Below are positions 1-5,687 of a stretch of DNA of 16,411 nucleotides, one piece after another. The notes under the pieces are model-generated. The model did not search any database, had not been told where the DNA came from, and was given only the letters and a program-made list of their open reading frames with translations. The first letter of the stretch is position 1. The number at the start of each line of letters is the position of its first letter. The DNA lies in NCBI GenBank assembly GCA_002299135.1, contig DBNM01000148.1:1127-17537 (forward strand), in the 5' to 3' direction. The DNA comes from Candidatus Neomicrothrix sp. UBA672. Its GTDB lineage: Bacteria; Actinomycetota; Acidimicrobiia; Acidimicrobiales; MedAcidi-G1. The position numbers and the translations under genes were made by a program.

Positions 1-471
1 ACTTTTGATATCGATGCAAATGGAATCGTTCATGTTTCAGCAAAAGATAAAGCTACGAATAATGAGCAATCGATGACAATTACTGGTCAATCATCTTTAG
101 ATAAAGATGTAATAGATCAAATGGTTCAAGATGCTGAAACTCATGCCGAAGAAGATAAATCTCGTCGTGAAGACGCTGAAGTTAGGAATAATGCAGACAA
201 TCTTGTTTATCAAACTGAAAAAATGCTTACAGATCAGGCTGAAAATATTTCAGAAGAAGAAAAAAGCATCGTCCAGGAAAAACTAACTGAATTAAAAACG
301 CTGTTAGACGGTGATGATATTGAAGCGATAAAAAATGCTACAGAAGCCCTAATGGCAGCTAGTCAAGAATTTGGGCAGAGAATTTATGAATCTGCTGCTC
401 AAGAAAATTCCGAATCTCAAAGTTCAGAAAATGATGATGTAGTTGACGCTGAAATTGTTGATGAACAGTGA
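1..471 (+). CDS. dnaK: Chaperone protein DnaK (Hsp70), C-terminal part
   Basis: This is the C-terminal 156 residues of Hsp70; the gene enters from the left edge with no start in the window. The frame opens with TFDIDANGIVHVSAKDK, the end of the beta-sandwich substrate-binding domain. A charged helical lid follows (DKDVIDQMVQDAETHAEEDK, then a LVYQTEK helix). The protein ends in an acidic tail, DDVVDAEIVDEQ, typical of bacterial and especially actinobacterial DnaK. DnaK is the ATP-driven cytosolic chaperone that works with DnaJ and GrpE, which follow directly. The stop TGA overlaps the grpE start by 4 bases (GTGA), implying translational coupling. The ATPase domain and operon promoter lie outside the window. 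An in-frame ATG at 73 is internal to the substrate-binding domain and is not a start. Identity is very secure from the motifs and the neighbours. Confidence 0.97.
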   Translation, partial: TFDIDANGIVHVSAKDKATNNEQSMTITGQSSLDKDVIDQMVQDAETHAEEDKSRREDAEVRNNADNLVYQTEKMLTDQAENISEEEKSIVQEKLTELKTLLDGDDIEAIKNATEALMAASQEFGQRIYESAAQENSESQSSENDDVVDAEIVDEQ

Positions 472-1064
472 ATTCAATAAATTCAGAAGAACAAAATGAG
501 AATGGCACTTCTCCTGAGTTTGAGGAAGAAGAGTTGCAAAACACTTCAGAACAAGAACACAAGAAAAACGAACAGGTCGATGATGTGTCTTCAGTTGGTG
601 AAACGGTGGAAGAAAGTAATAACTCTGACGACTCGATGGAATTGTCATTTAATGAAATTTTGTTAGAACGCGATGAATATTTAAACCTTTTACAAAGCGT
701 TAAAGCTGAATTTGATAATTATCAAAAGCAAACTAAGAAAAGAATAACCGAAACACGTACTTACGCACGTGGAGAAATAGTCGAGAAACTTCTCCCAATT
801 CTTGATGCATGCGATGCAGCTGTTTCTCATGGCGCTGAAGACGTAGTAGCGATTAGAAAAGCATTAATTGATTCTTTAGAAAATGAAGGTTTGGAACTTG
901 TTGGAACGGCTTTAGAAGAATTTGACCCTTCCATTCATGAAGCTGTTTCGCATGAACCAGGTATTGAGGGTGAAGAAGGACAAATAGTAATTGAAGTATT
1001 AAGACAAGGATATTTTTGGGAAGGCAAAATACTTAGACCTGCAATGGTCAAAGTACGTGGTTAA
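468..1064 (+). CDS. grpE: GrpE nucleotide exchange factor
   Basis: GrpE releases ADP from DnaK and resets the chaperone cycle in the cytosol. The 198-residue protein has a long acidic, low-complexity N-terminus (about 1-60). A predicted coiled-coil segment follows (about 60-105, including LLERDEYLNLLQSVKAEFDNYQKQ). The compact C-terminal domain carries the family signature: DPSIHEAV at 153-160, GYFWEGKILRPAMVKV at 181-196. The start is GTG, sharing 4 bases with the dnaK stop; no strong SD is visible, so re-initiation from dnaK is likely. A later in-frame ATG (residue 57) would remove the acidic tail, but GrpE proteins commonly have one, so the GTG is kept. It lies between dnaK and dnaJ in the heat-shock operon. 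Confidence 0.96.
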   Translation: MNSINSEEQNENGTSPEFEEEELQNTSEQEHKKNEQVDDVSSVGETVEESNNSDDSMELSFNEILLERDEYLNLLQSVKAEFDNYQKQTKKRITETRTYARGEIVEKLLPILDACDAAVSHGAEDVVAIRKALIDSLENEGLELVGTALEEFDPSIHEAVSHEPGIEGEEGQIVIEVLRQGYFWEGKILRPAMVKVRG

Positions 1065-1083
1065 CGGGTTTGTGAGATATTAA

Positions 1084-1971
1084 GTGACTGCTCAAAAAGA
1101 CTGGCTAGAAAAGGATTTCTATCAAACTCTTGGTGTCTCAGAGAGTTCGTCAGCTAAGGAAATTACAAAGACTTATAGAAAACTTGCGCGAAAATTGCAT
1201 CCAGATGCGAATCCGAATGACAAAGAAGCTGAAACAAAATTTAAGGAAGTGTCTGCTGCCTATGACGTCATTGGAGATGAAAAAAAGCGTTCTGAATATG
1301 ATGAACTTCGCCGCTTAGGTCCTCTTGGAGCTGGTTTTAACTCGGGTTCTAGCGGCTTTAATTCAGGCGGCATCCCTTTTGACATAAGCGATATTTTTGG
1401 GAACTTTTTTGGAAATCAACCAAATGGAGGTGGTCAAAGAGGTCTAGATATAGAAGCTACTCTGCCTCTTTCTTTTTTAGATGCTGTAAATGGTGTTACC
1501 ACTACTTTGACGTTAGGAAGTCAGAGAGATAAAGGATCGACATCTGTGCGAGTGAAAATTCCACCTGGAGTCGAAAACGGTCAAAGAGTCAGAGTAAAAG
1601 GTAAAGGTCAATCTGGACCTGTGGGACCTGGAGACTTATTTGTAATTGTGCAAGTAGAACCACATGAATTTTTTGGGCGTGAAGGGAAAAATTTGACTTT
1701 AGTTACCCGAGTTACTTTTCCTCAACTTGTACTTGGGTCTGAAGTAAAAGTTGACACATTAGACGGTAGTAAAGTGACGTTACGTATTCCCCCCGGGACG
1801 CCAAATGGAAGGACATTTCGTGTAAAAGGAGGCGGAGTTTCCACTTCAAGAGGACTTGGTGATCTTTTAGTAACAGTTGAAGTTGAAATCCCAACGCAGG
1901 TGAGTGATAAAGAAGTTTCACTTATTGAGGAGTTGGCTGATGTTATGGCGAAAAAAACGCCCAAGGATTAA
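1084..1971 (+). CDS. dnaJ: DnaJ co-chaperone (Hsp40) without zinc-binding domain
   Basis: DnaJ delivers unfolded substrates to DnaK and stimulates its ATPase. The 295-residue protein has an N-terminal J domain (about 10-75) with the essential HPD at 39-41. A Gly/Phe-rich linker follows (about 80-120: FNSGSSGFNSGG, IFGNFFGNQ). The C-terminal beta-sandwich substrate-binding domains carry KIPPGVENGQRVRVKGKG and RIPPGTPNGRTFRVKGGG. The four CxxCxGxG zinc-finger repeats between the G/F linker and the first IPPG segment, usual in operon DnaJ proteins, are absent. The protein contains no cysteine at all, so it is a type II (class B) architecture. The N-terminus (KDWLEKDFYQTLGV) resembles mycobacterial DnaJ1, so it may be a DnaJ1 that lost its zinc domain. 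The start is GTG, 19 bases after grpE, with no clear SD. Product name is certain; whether it is a reduced DnaJ1 or a CbpA-type paralogue is not. Confidence 0.95.
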   Translation: MTAQKDWLEKDFYQTLGVSESSSAKEITKTYRKLARKLHPDANPNDKEAETKFKEVSAAYDVIGDEKKRSEYDELRRLGPLGAGFNSGSSGFNSGGIPFDISDIFGNFFGNQPNGGGQRGLDIEATLPLSFLDAVNGVTTTLTLGSQRDKGSTSVRVKIPPGVENGQRVRVKGKGQSGPVGPGDLFVIVQVEPHEFFGREGKNLTLVTRVTFPQLVLGSEVKVDTLDGSKVTLRIPPGTPNGRTFRVKGGGVSTSRGLGDLLVTVEVEIPTQVSDKEVSLIEELADVMAKKTPKD

Positions 1972-2004
1972 TGCAGTGATTAATAAAGCTAAGGTCATGA
2001 GTGT

Positions 2005-2024
2005 GTTGAGTTTTACCGCTCAGA
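2005..2024 (+). promoter_or_regulatory. Candidate HspR (HAIR-like) operator upstream of hspR
   Basis: An inverted repeat, TGAG (2007-2010) and CTCA (2019-2022), lies between dnaJ and hspR. The known HspR operator HAIR is CTTGAGT-N7-ACTCAAG. Here the left half reads GTTGAGT (6 of 7). The right half is only a partial match, and the spacing is one base shorter than consensus. It lies 16 bases before the hspR start and could allow autoregulation of an internal transcript. A short match like this may arise by chance. Confidence 0.28.
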
Positions 2025-2039
2025 CAGAGGAAAATTGAT

Positions 2040-2423
2040 ATGGAAAGACCACAACCCGATCAAGCAGTTTATGTAATTTCAGTTGCAGCAGAATTATCTG
2101 GAATGCATCCCCAGACTCTACGTATTTATGAAAGCCGAGGATTACTGGATCCGGCTCGAACAGCTGGAGGTAACCGTCGATATAGCGACACTGATATAAG
2201 ACTTCTTCGGCGAATCGCAGATTTAACTGCCGAGGGTCTAAATCTGCAGGGTGTTAAGCGTCTTTTAGAACTTGAAGCTGAAGTAATTCGTCTAAATCGA
2301 GAACTTGAAATAGCAAAAAATCAAATTGCCGAAGCAGTTACTGAAGTGCACCGCCAATATCGAAGAGATCTTGTACCTATAAAACAAAGCGTCACTTTAC
2401 TTCGGCAACAGAAAAGGCCTTGA
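2040..2423 (+). CDS. hspR: HspR, MerR-family heat-shock repressor
   Basis: HspR represses the dnaK operon by binding HAIR operators, with DnaK acting as co-repressor in the characterised actinobacterial systems. The 127-residue protein has an N-terminal MerR-type winged helix-turn-helix (about 10-75). Its diagnostic segments are VISVAAELSGMHPQTLRIYE (12-31), GLLDPARTAGGNRRYSDTDI (34-53) and GLNLQGVKRLLELE. A helical, probably coiled-coil segment follows (about 75-105), then a basic C-terminal tail. No metal-binding cysteines are present, unlike MerR itself. The ATG has an SD-like AGAGGA at 2026-2031, eight bases upstream. The gene lies 68 bases after dnaJ, the normal position of hspR in actinobacterial chaperone operons. 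Identity rests on the helix-turn-helix sequence and on context; both agree. Confidence 0.93.
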   Translation: MERPQPDQAVYVISVAAELSGMHPQTLRIYESRGLLDPARTAGGNRRYSDTDIRLLRRIADLTAEGLNLQGVKRLLELEAEVIRLNRELEIAKNQIAEAVTEVHRQYRRDLVPIKQSVTLLRQQKRP

Positions 2424-2450
2424 CCTGCAGTTTTATGAATTAATTTTCAA

Positions 2451-2472
2451 AATCTTTTATAACAAAAAGATT
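2451..2472 (+). repeat. AT-rich inverted repeat after hspR
   Basis: Perfect 8-base arms AATCTTTT (2451-2458) and AAAAGATT (2465-2472) flank a 6-base loop, 27 bases after the hspR stop. The stem is AT-rich and weak, and no T-tract follows. It is a poor intrinsic terminator but could still mark the 3' end of the heat-shock transcript. Confidence 0.45.
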
Positions 2473-2499
2473 ACAAACAGGTTTCGTTCCACAATTACC

Positions 2500-2516
2500 C
2501 CCTTTCTCTGAAAGGG
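2500..2516 (+). repeat. Short hairpin CCCTTTC/GAAAGGG
   Basis: Perfect 7-base arms CCCTTTC (2500-2506) and GAAAGGG (2510-2516) surround the 3-base loop TCT. It is the most GC-rich hairpin of this gap. The nearest T-run (2527-2530) starts about ten bases after the stem, so it is at best a weak rho-independent terminator for the chaperone operon. Its function is unproven. Confidence 0.45.
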
Positions 2517-2526
2517 TATTAGAGGC

Positions 2527-2549
2527 TTTTCCACAGGACATGTGGAAAA
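2527..2549. repeat. Perfect inverted pair of DnaA-box-like 9-mers
   Basis: The 9-mer TTTTCCACA (2527-2535) and its exact reverse complement TGTGGAAAA (2541-2549) are separated by 5 bases. Each arm fits the relaxed DnaA-box consensus TTWTNCACA. A weaker relative, CGTTCCACA, lies at 2485-2493. The element could be a DnaA site, an operator for another dimeric regulator of purA, or an RNA hairpin. The genes on both sides run in the same direction, which does not suggest a replication origin. The repeat is certain; its role is unknown. Confidence 0.55.
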
Positions 2550-2598
2550 CCAAATCTTTAGTTGTAGGGACTTAGCTTTTAATCATAAATAATTTAAT

Positions 2599-2613
2599 GC
2601 ACTAAAAAAGTGC
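2599..2613. repeat. Small inverted repeat GCACT/AGTGC
   Basis: Five-base arms GCACT (2599-2603) and AGTGC (2609-2613) flank a run of five A, inside a very AT-rich stretch 64 bases before the purA start. The repeat is too short to assign a role. It is recorded as the fourth inverted repeat in this 253-base gap. Confidence 0.3.
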
Positions 2614-2642
2614 TGAAAAAAAGCCCGAAATAAAGGTAAGAT
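2613..2642 (+). promoter_or_regulatory. Weak candidate promoter for the purA operon
   Basis: A possible -35 CTGAAA (2613-2618) and -10 TAAGAT (2637-2642) are separated by 18 bases. Each matches 4 of 6 consensus positions. Transcription would begin near 2649, leaving a leader of under 30 bases before purA. This gap is the only plausible promoter region for the purine cluster, but the precise boxes are a guess in AT-rich sequence. Confidence 0.22.
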
Positions 2643-2664
2643 CAGCAAGTAATAATCCCTACTC

Positions 2665-2669
2665 AGGAG
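2665..2669 (+). promoter_or_regulatory. Ribosome binding site of purA
   Basis: AGGAG lies 7 bases before GTG 2677. It settles the start, because an overlapping ATG at 2675 is out of frame and no earlier in-frame start is sensible. Confidence 0.8.
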
Positions 2670-2676
2670 AATTGAT

Positions 2677-3957
2677 GTGCCCGCTACAGTCGTCGTAGGA
2701 ACGCAGTGGGGTGATGAAGGTAAAGGAAAATTTACCGATCTTGTCGCTCAGGACGCGTCAATGGTTGTTCGTTACCAAGGTGGTCATAATGCAGGCCATA
2801 CTTTGGTAGTAGATGGAGAAACTTTTGCCTTACAGCTAATTCCTAGTGGAATTTTGGCAGAACATGTAACTCCAGTAATAGGTAATGGGGTTGTAGTTGA
2901 TCCGGGTGTTCTTATCGAAGAAATGGATTCTCTTGAGTCACGTGGAGTGAGTACGAAGAACTTGCGAATTAGTGGTAATTCCCACTTAATCTTTCCTTAT
3001 CACCAAGAGTTAGATGCACTTTATGAAAGTAATCTTGGCGATGAAAAAATAGGTACAACCAAACGTGGTATAGGTCCTGCATATGCCGATAAAGCTTTAC
3101 GAATAGGTCTTCGAGTTCAAGATCTTCTTGATCGTGATGGTTTTACACAAAAATTAGAAGCAACGATGAAATACATTAATAGTGTTCTCACTCAAGTCTT
3201 TGACCACGCCCCTATGGATCCGACGGAAATTGCGAAAACATATTTAGATGACTATGCACCACGCATAATTCCACACATAGCAGACACGATTAATTTAATC
3301 CACGAAGAGTTAACTGCAAAAAAACGAATATTACTTGAGGGAGCCCAGGCCACTTTTCTTGATTTGGATTATGGAACTTATCCTTTTGTAACTTCTTCTA
3401 ATCCAGTTGCAGGAGGAGCTTGCACCGGATCTGGGGTAGGTCCGCTTGATATCGATCGAATAATAGGAATAACTAAGGCTTACACAACACGAGTTGGTGC
3501 TGGACCTTTTACTGCTGAATTATTTGATGACGTTGGTGAACATCTTGTCGACGTTGGCCATGAGTACGGTACAAATACAGGTCGTAGACGTCGTGTGGGT
3601 TGGCTTGATTTGGTGATGCTTAGTTATGCCACTCGCGTCAATTCCTTAACTGAGCTTGCAATTACAAAACTTGACGTTTTAGACAATTTAGATGTGATAA
3701 AAATTTGTGTTGCTTATGAATTTGAAAGTCAGAGATACGACTGGTTACCTCACCACCAGTCAGTACAGAACCAAGCAGTTCCTATATATGAAGAATTTCC
3801 AGGTTGGAAATGTGATCTATCAGAAGTCAAAAATAGATCGGAACTTCCAGAAGAAGCTGAGAATTACTTGAATTTTATTGAAAATTCTTTAAATATTTCT
3901 GTCGACTTAGTCGGAGTGGGACCAGGACGCCATCAATATTTTAGCCGCCAGCAATAA
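2677..3957 (+). CDS. purA: Adenylosuccinate synthetase
   Basis: PurA couples IMP and aspartate using GTP to form adenylosuccinate, the first committed step from IMP to AMP. The 426-residue length is normal. The N-terminal P-loop-like segment QWGDEGKGK (10-18) holds the catalytic Asp13. GGHNAGHT (35-42) holds the catalytic His41. TTKRGIGPAY contributes IMP binding, and the later GTNTGRRRRVGWLD segment is also family-typical. The start is GTG with AGGAG seven bases upstream. It heads the purine cluster after the 253-base intergenic region, so any purine-responsive control probably acts there. Its product is the substrate of PurB, encoded three genes downstream. I see no missing key residue. Confidence 0.97.
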   Translation: MPATVVVGTQWGDEGKGKFTDLVAQDASMVVRYQGGHNAGHTLVVDGETFALQLIPSGILAEHVTPVIGNGVVVDPGVLIEEMDSLESRGVSTKNLRISGNSHLIFPYHQELDALYESNLGDEKIGTTKRGIGPAYADKALRIGLRVQDLLDRDGFTQKLEATMKYINSVLTQVFDHAPMDPTEIAKTYLDDYAPRIIPHIADTINLIHEELTAKKRILLEGAQATFLDLDYGTYPFVTSSNPVAGGACTGSGVGPLDIDRIIGITKAYTTRVGAGPFTAELFDDVGEHLVDVGHEYGTNTGRRRRVGWLDLVMLSYATRVNSLTELAITKLDVLDNLDVIKICVAYEFESQRYDWLPHHQSVQNQAVPIYEEFPGWKCDLSEVKNRSELPEEAENYLNFIENSLNISVDLVGVGPGRHQYFSRQQ

Positions 3958-3966
3958 AGAGGTTAA

Positions 3967-5196
3967 ATGAAGGTTTGTGTTGTCGGATCAGGAGGAAGAG
4001 AACATGCGTTGGCGCATGTTCTTGCACGAACAGCCGAGGTGATTGTCACTCCAGGAAATCCTGGGATACCTTTTTCTACTAATCAACCTGTAAAAGAAAT
4101 AGAAGCTGATTTATTTGTTATAGGTCCAGAACAGCCTTTAGTTGAGGGACTAGCTGATGAATTGAGAAAACAAGGGAAGCTTGTTTTCGGTCCTAATGCT
4201 GATGGAGCAAAAATTGAGGGTTCAAAAAGTTGGATGAAAGAAATCTTGGTTGAATCAGGTGTTCCTACAGCTAGGCATGGAGTATTCACAGAAAAGGAAG
4301 CAGCATTTGATTTCCTTCAAAACCTCTCGGATCTTTATGTGATTAAGACAGATGGCTTGGCAGCTGGTAAAGGGGTTTTAGTTACTTCAGATTTGGTTGA
4401 AGCCAGACAAGCTGTATCTGAGTACCTATCTGGAAAAGCTTTCGGGACTGCTGGAAAACGAATTGTTATAGAGGAAGGACTAACAGGACCAGAAATTTCA
4501 TTACTTGCAGTTTGTGACGGTCAAACTGCAGTTCCTTTAGCTCCGGCACAAGACTTTAAGAGACTTAAAGATCAAGATGAAGGGCCAAATACTGGAGGCA
4601 TGGGTGCCTATTCACCGGTTCCTTTCGTGGAAGAAAACTTGGTCGAAAGAATCATGGACATTGCTGTTATGCCAACTTTGGAGACATTAAAGCGAAAGGG
4701 AATTGATTACAGAGGTGTTTTGTATTGCGGCTTGATGATTACACCGGATGGACCAAAAGTTCTTGAATACAATGCAAGGTTCGGTGACCCTGAAACTCAG
4801 GTAGTTCTACCTAGATTAGAAACAGATTTAGTCGAGTTGCTTCTTGGCGCAGCATCTGGTTCTCTTAATTCAAATCCAATTTTTTCGAATGAAGCAGCTG
4901 TTGCTGTTGTATGTGCTTCCGAGTCATATCCGGAAAATTCAAGAACTGGCGATTTTATAGATGGATTGTCACAAGTTCAGGAAATGAAAGGGATAGATAT
5001 TTTCTTCTCGGGTGTCAGAAAGACTAATAATGGATTTGCAACAGATGGTGGAAGGGTTTTAACGATCACCGGTATGGGCCCAACATTGGAGAAAGCTAGG
5101 GATTTAACTTATGAAGCAGTTTCACAAATTTCATGGCCTGGGATGCAAAAACGAGAAGACATTGCTTCTAATTTCGACTTATATAAAGATGAATAG
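3967..5196 (+). CDS. purD: Phosphoribosylamine-glycine ligase (GAR synthetase)
   Basis: PurD joins glycine to phosphoribosylamine with ATP, the second purine step. The 409-residue protein is somewhat shorter than the usual 420-430. The N-terminal domain has MKVCVVGSGGREHALAHVLA and VIGPEQPLVEGL. The ATP-grasp domain follows: GLAAGKGVLV (130-139), GPNTGGMGAYSPVP (207-220) and the metal/ATP motif EYNARFGDPETQ (267-278). A C-terminal domain ends the protein. Compared with recalled E. coli and mycobacterial PurD, about 15 residues are missing between PGNPG (29-33) and DLFVIGPE (48-55), where a helix of the N-terminal domain normally lies. The ATG has AAGAGG four bases upstream and begins nine bases after purA, so co-transcription is likely. 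Confidence 0.96.
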   Translation: MKVCVVGSGGREHALAHVLARTAEVIVTPGNPGIPFSTNQPVKEIEADLFVIGPEQPLVEGLADELRKQGKLVFGPNADGAKIEGSKSWMKEILVESGVPTARHGVFTEKEAAFDFLQNLSDLYVIKTDGLAAGKGVLVTSDLVEARQAVSEYLSGKAFGTAGKRIVIEEGLTGPEISLLAVCDGQTAVPLAPAQDFKRLKDQDEGPNTGGMGAYSPVPFVEENLVERIMDIAVMPTLETLKRKGIDYRGVLYCGLMITPDGPKVLEYNARFGDPETQVVLPRLETDLVELLLGAASGSLNSNPIFSNEAAVAVVCASESYPENSRTGDFIDGLSQVQEMKGIDIFFSGVRKTNNGFATDGGRVLTITGMGPTLEKARDLTYEAVSQISWPGMQKREDIASNFDLYKDE

Positions 5197-5219
5197 ATAG
5201 ACGAAGGAAAGGAACAATA

Positions 5220-5675
5220 GTGACAGAAAGAGTTGCGGTACTGATGGGATCTCCAAGCGATTCTGATCGGATGAAACCTGCCACAGAAATATTAGAGAAA
5301 TTTGGAGTTGATGTAGATACGAGAGTTATGTCGGCGCATCGAACTCCAAAAGATGTTGCAGATTTTGCTTCTTCTGCTATTGAGGATGGTTTTTCAGTAA
5401 TTATTTGTGGAGCTGGAATGGCTGCACATCTTGCTGGAGCAGTTGCAGCAAATACAATTCTCCCTGTAATTGGAGTTCCATTATCAGGAAGTTCAGTTTC
5501 TGGTTTTGATTCTCTCTTAGCAACAGTTCAGATGCCTAAGGGAATTCCTGTAGCTACTGTTGCAATAGATGGAGCTATGAATGCTGGATTATTGGCTATA
5601 CAAATACTTGCTTTAAGTGAACCAAAATATGTAAAACTTCTTGAGTCACATAGAGAAGAAATGGCATCAAGATAG
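5220..5675 (+). CDS. purE: 5-(carboxyamino)imidazole ribonucleotide mutase PurE
   Basis: PurE converts N5-CAIR to CAIR (class I) or carboxylates AIR directly (class II). The 151-residue length fits the bacterial mutase. MGSPSDSDRMKP (9-20) is the phosphate-binding start, and MSAHRTP (37-43) holds the catalytic His40. The ICGAGMAAHLAG loop (62-73) and SLLATVQMPKGIPVATVAID are also recognisable. The loop reads GAGMAAHLAG, where class I enzymes I recall have GAGGAAHLPG, a two-residue difference near the active site. Class I enzymes depend on PurK, and no purK is found in this window. The GTG start has AAAGGA six bases upstream. The gene sits 23 bases after purD. The PurE assignment is secure; the class is inferred as I. 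Confidence 0.95.
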   Translation: MTERVAVLMGSPSDSDRMKPATEILEKFGVDVDTRVMSAHRTPKDVADFASSAIEDGFSVIICGAGMAAHLAGAVAANTILPVIGVPLSGSSVSGFDSLLATVQMPKGIPVATVAIDGAMNAGLLAIQILALSEPKYVKLLESHREEMASR

Positions 5676-5687
5676 AATGATTTCGTT

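Noticed and set aside
2500..2530. Intrinsic terminator of the chaperone operon
   Set aside because: The GC hairpin at 2500-2516 is short and its T-run begins about ten bases too late, so I list it only as a repeat.
2424..2676. Replication origin in the hspR-purA gap
   Set aside because: DnaA-like 9-mers and AT-rich DNA are present, but only two good boxes occur, neither dnaA nor dnaN is nearby, and genes on both sides run the same way. An origin claim needs GC skew that I cannot compute.
2932..2938. CTTGAGT, an HspR half-site, inside purA
   Set aside because: It has no matching second half at the right spacing and lies within coding sequence; it looks like chance.
5640..5646. CTTGAGT, an HspR half-site, inside purE
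   Set aside because: It is a single half-site in coding sequence with no inverted partner.
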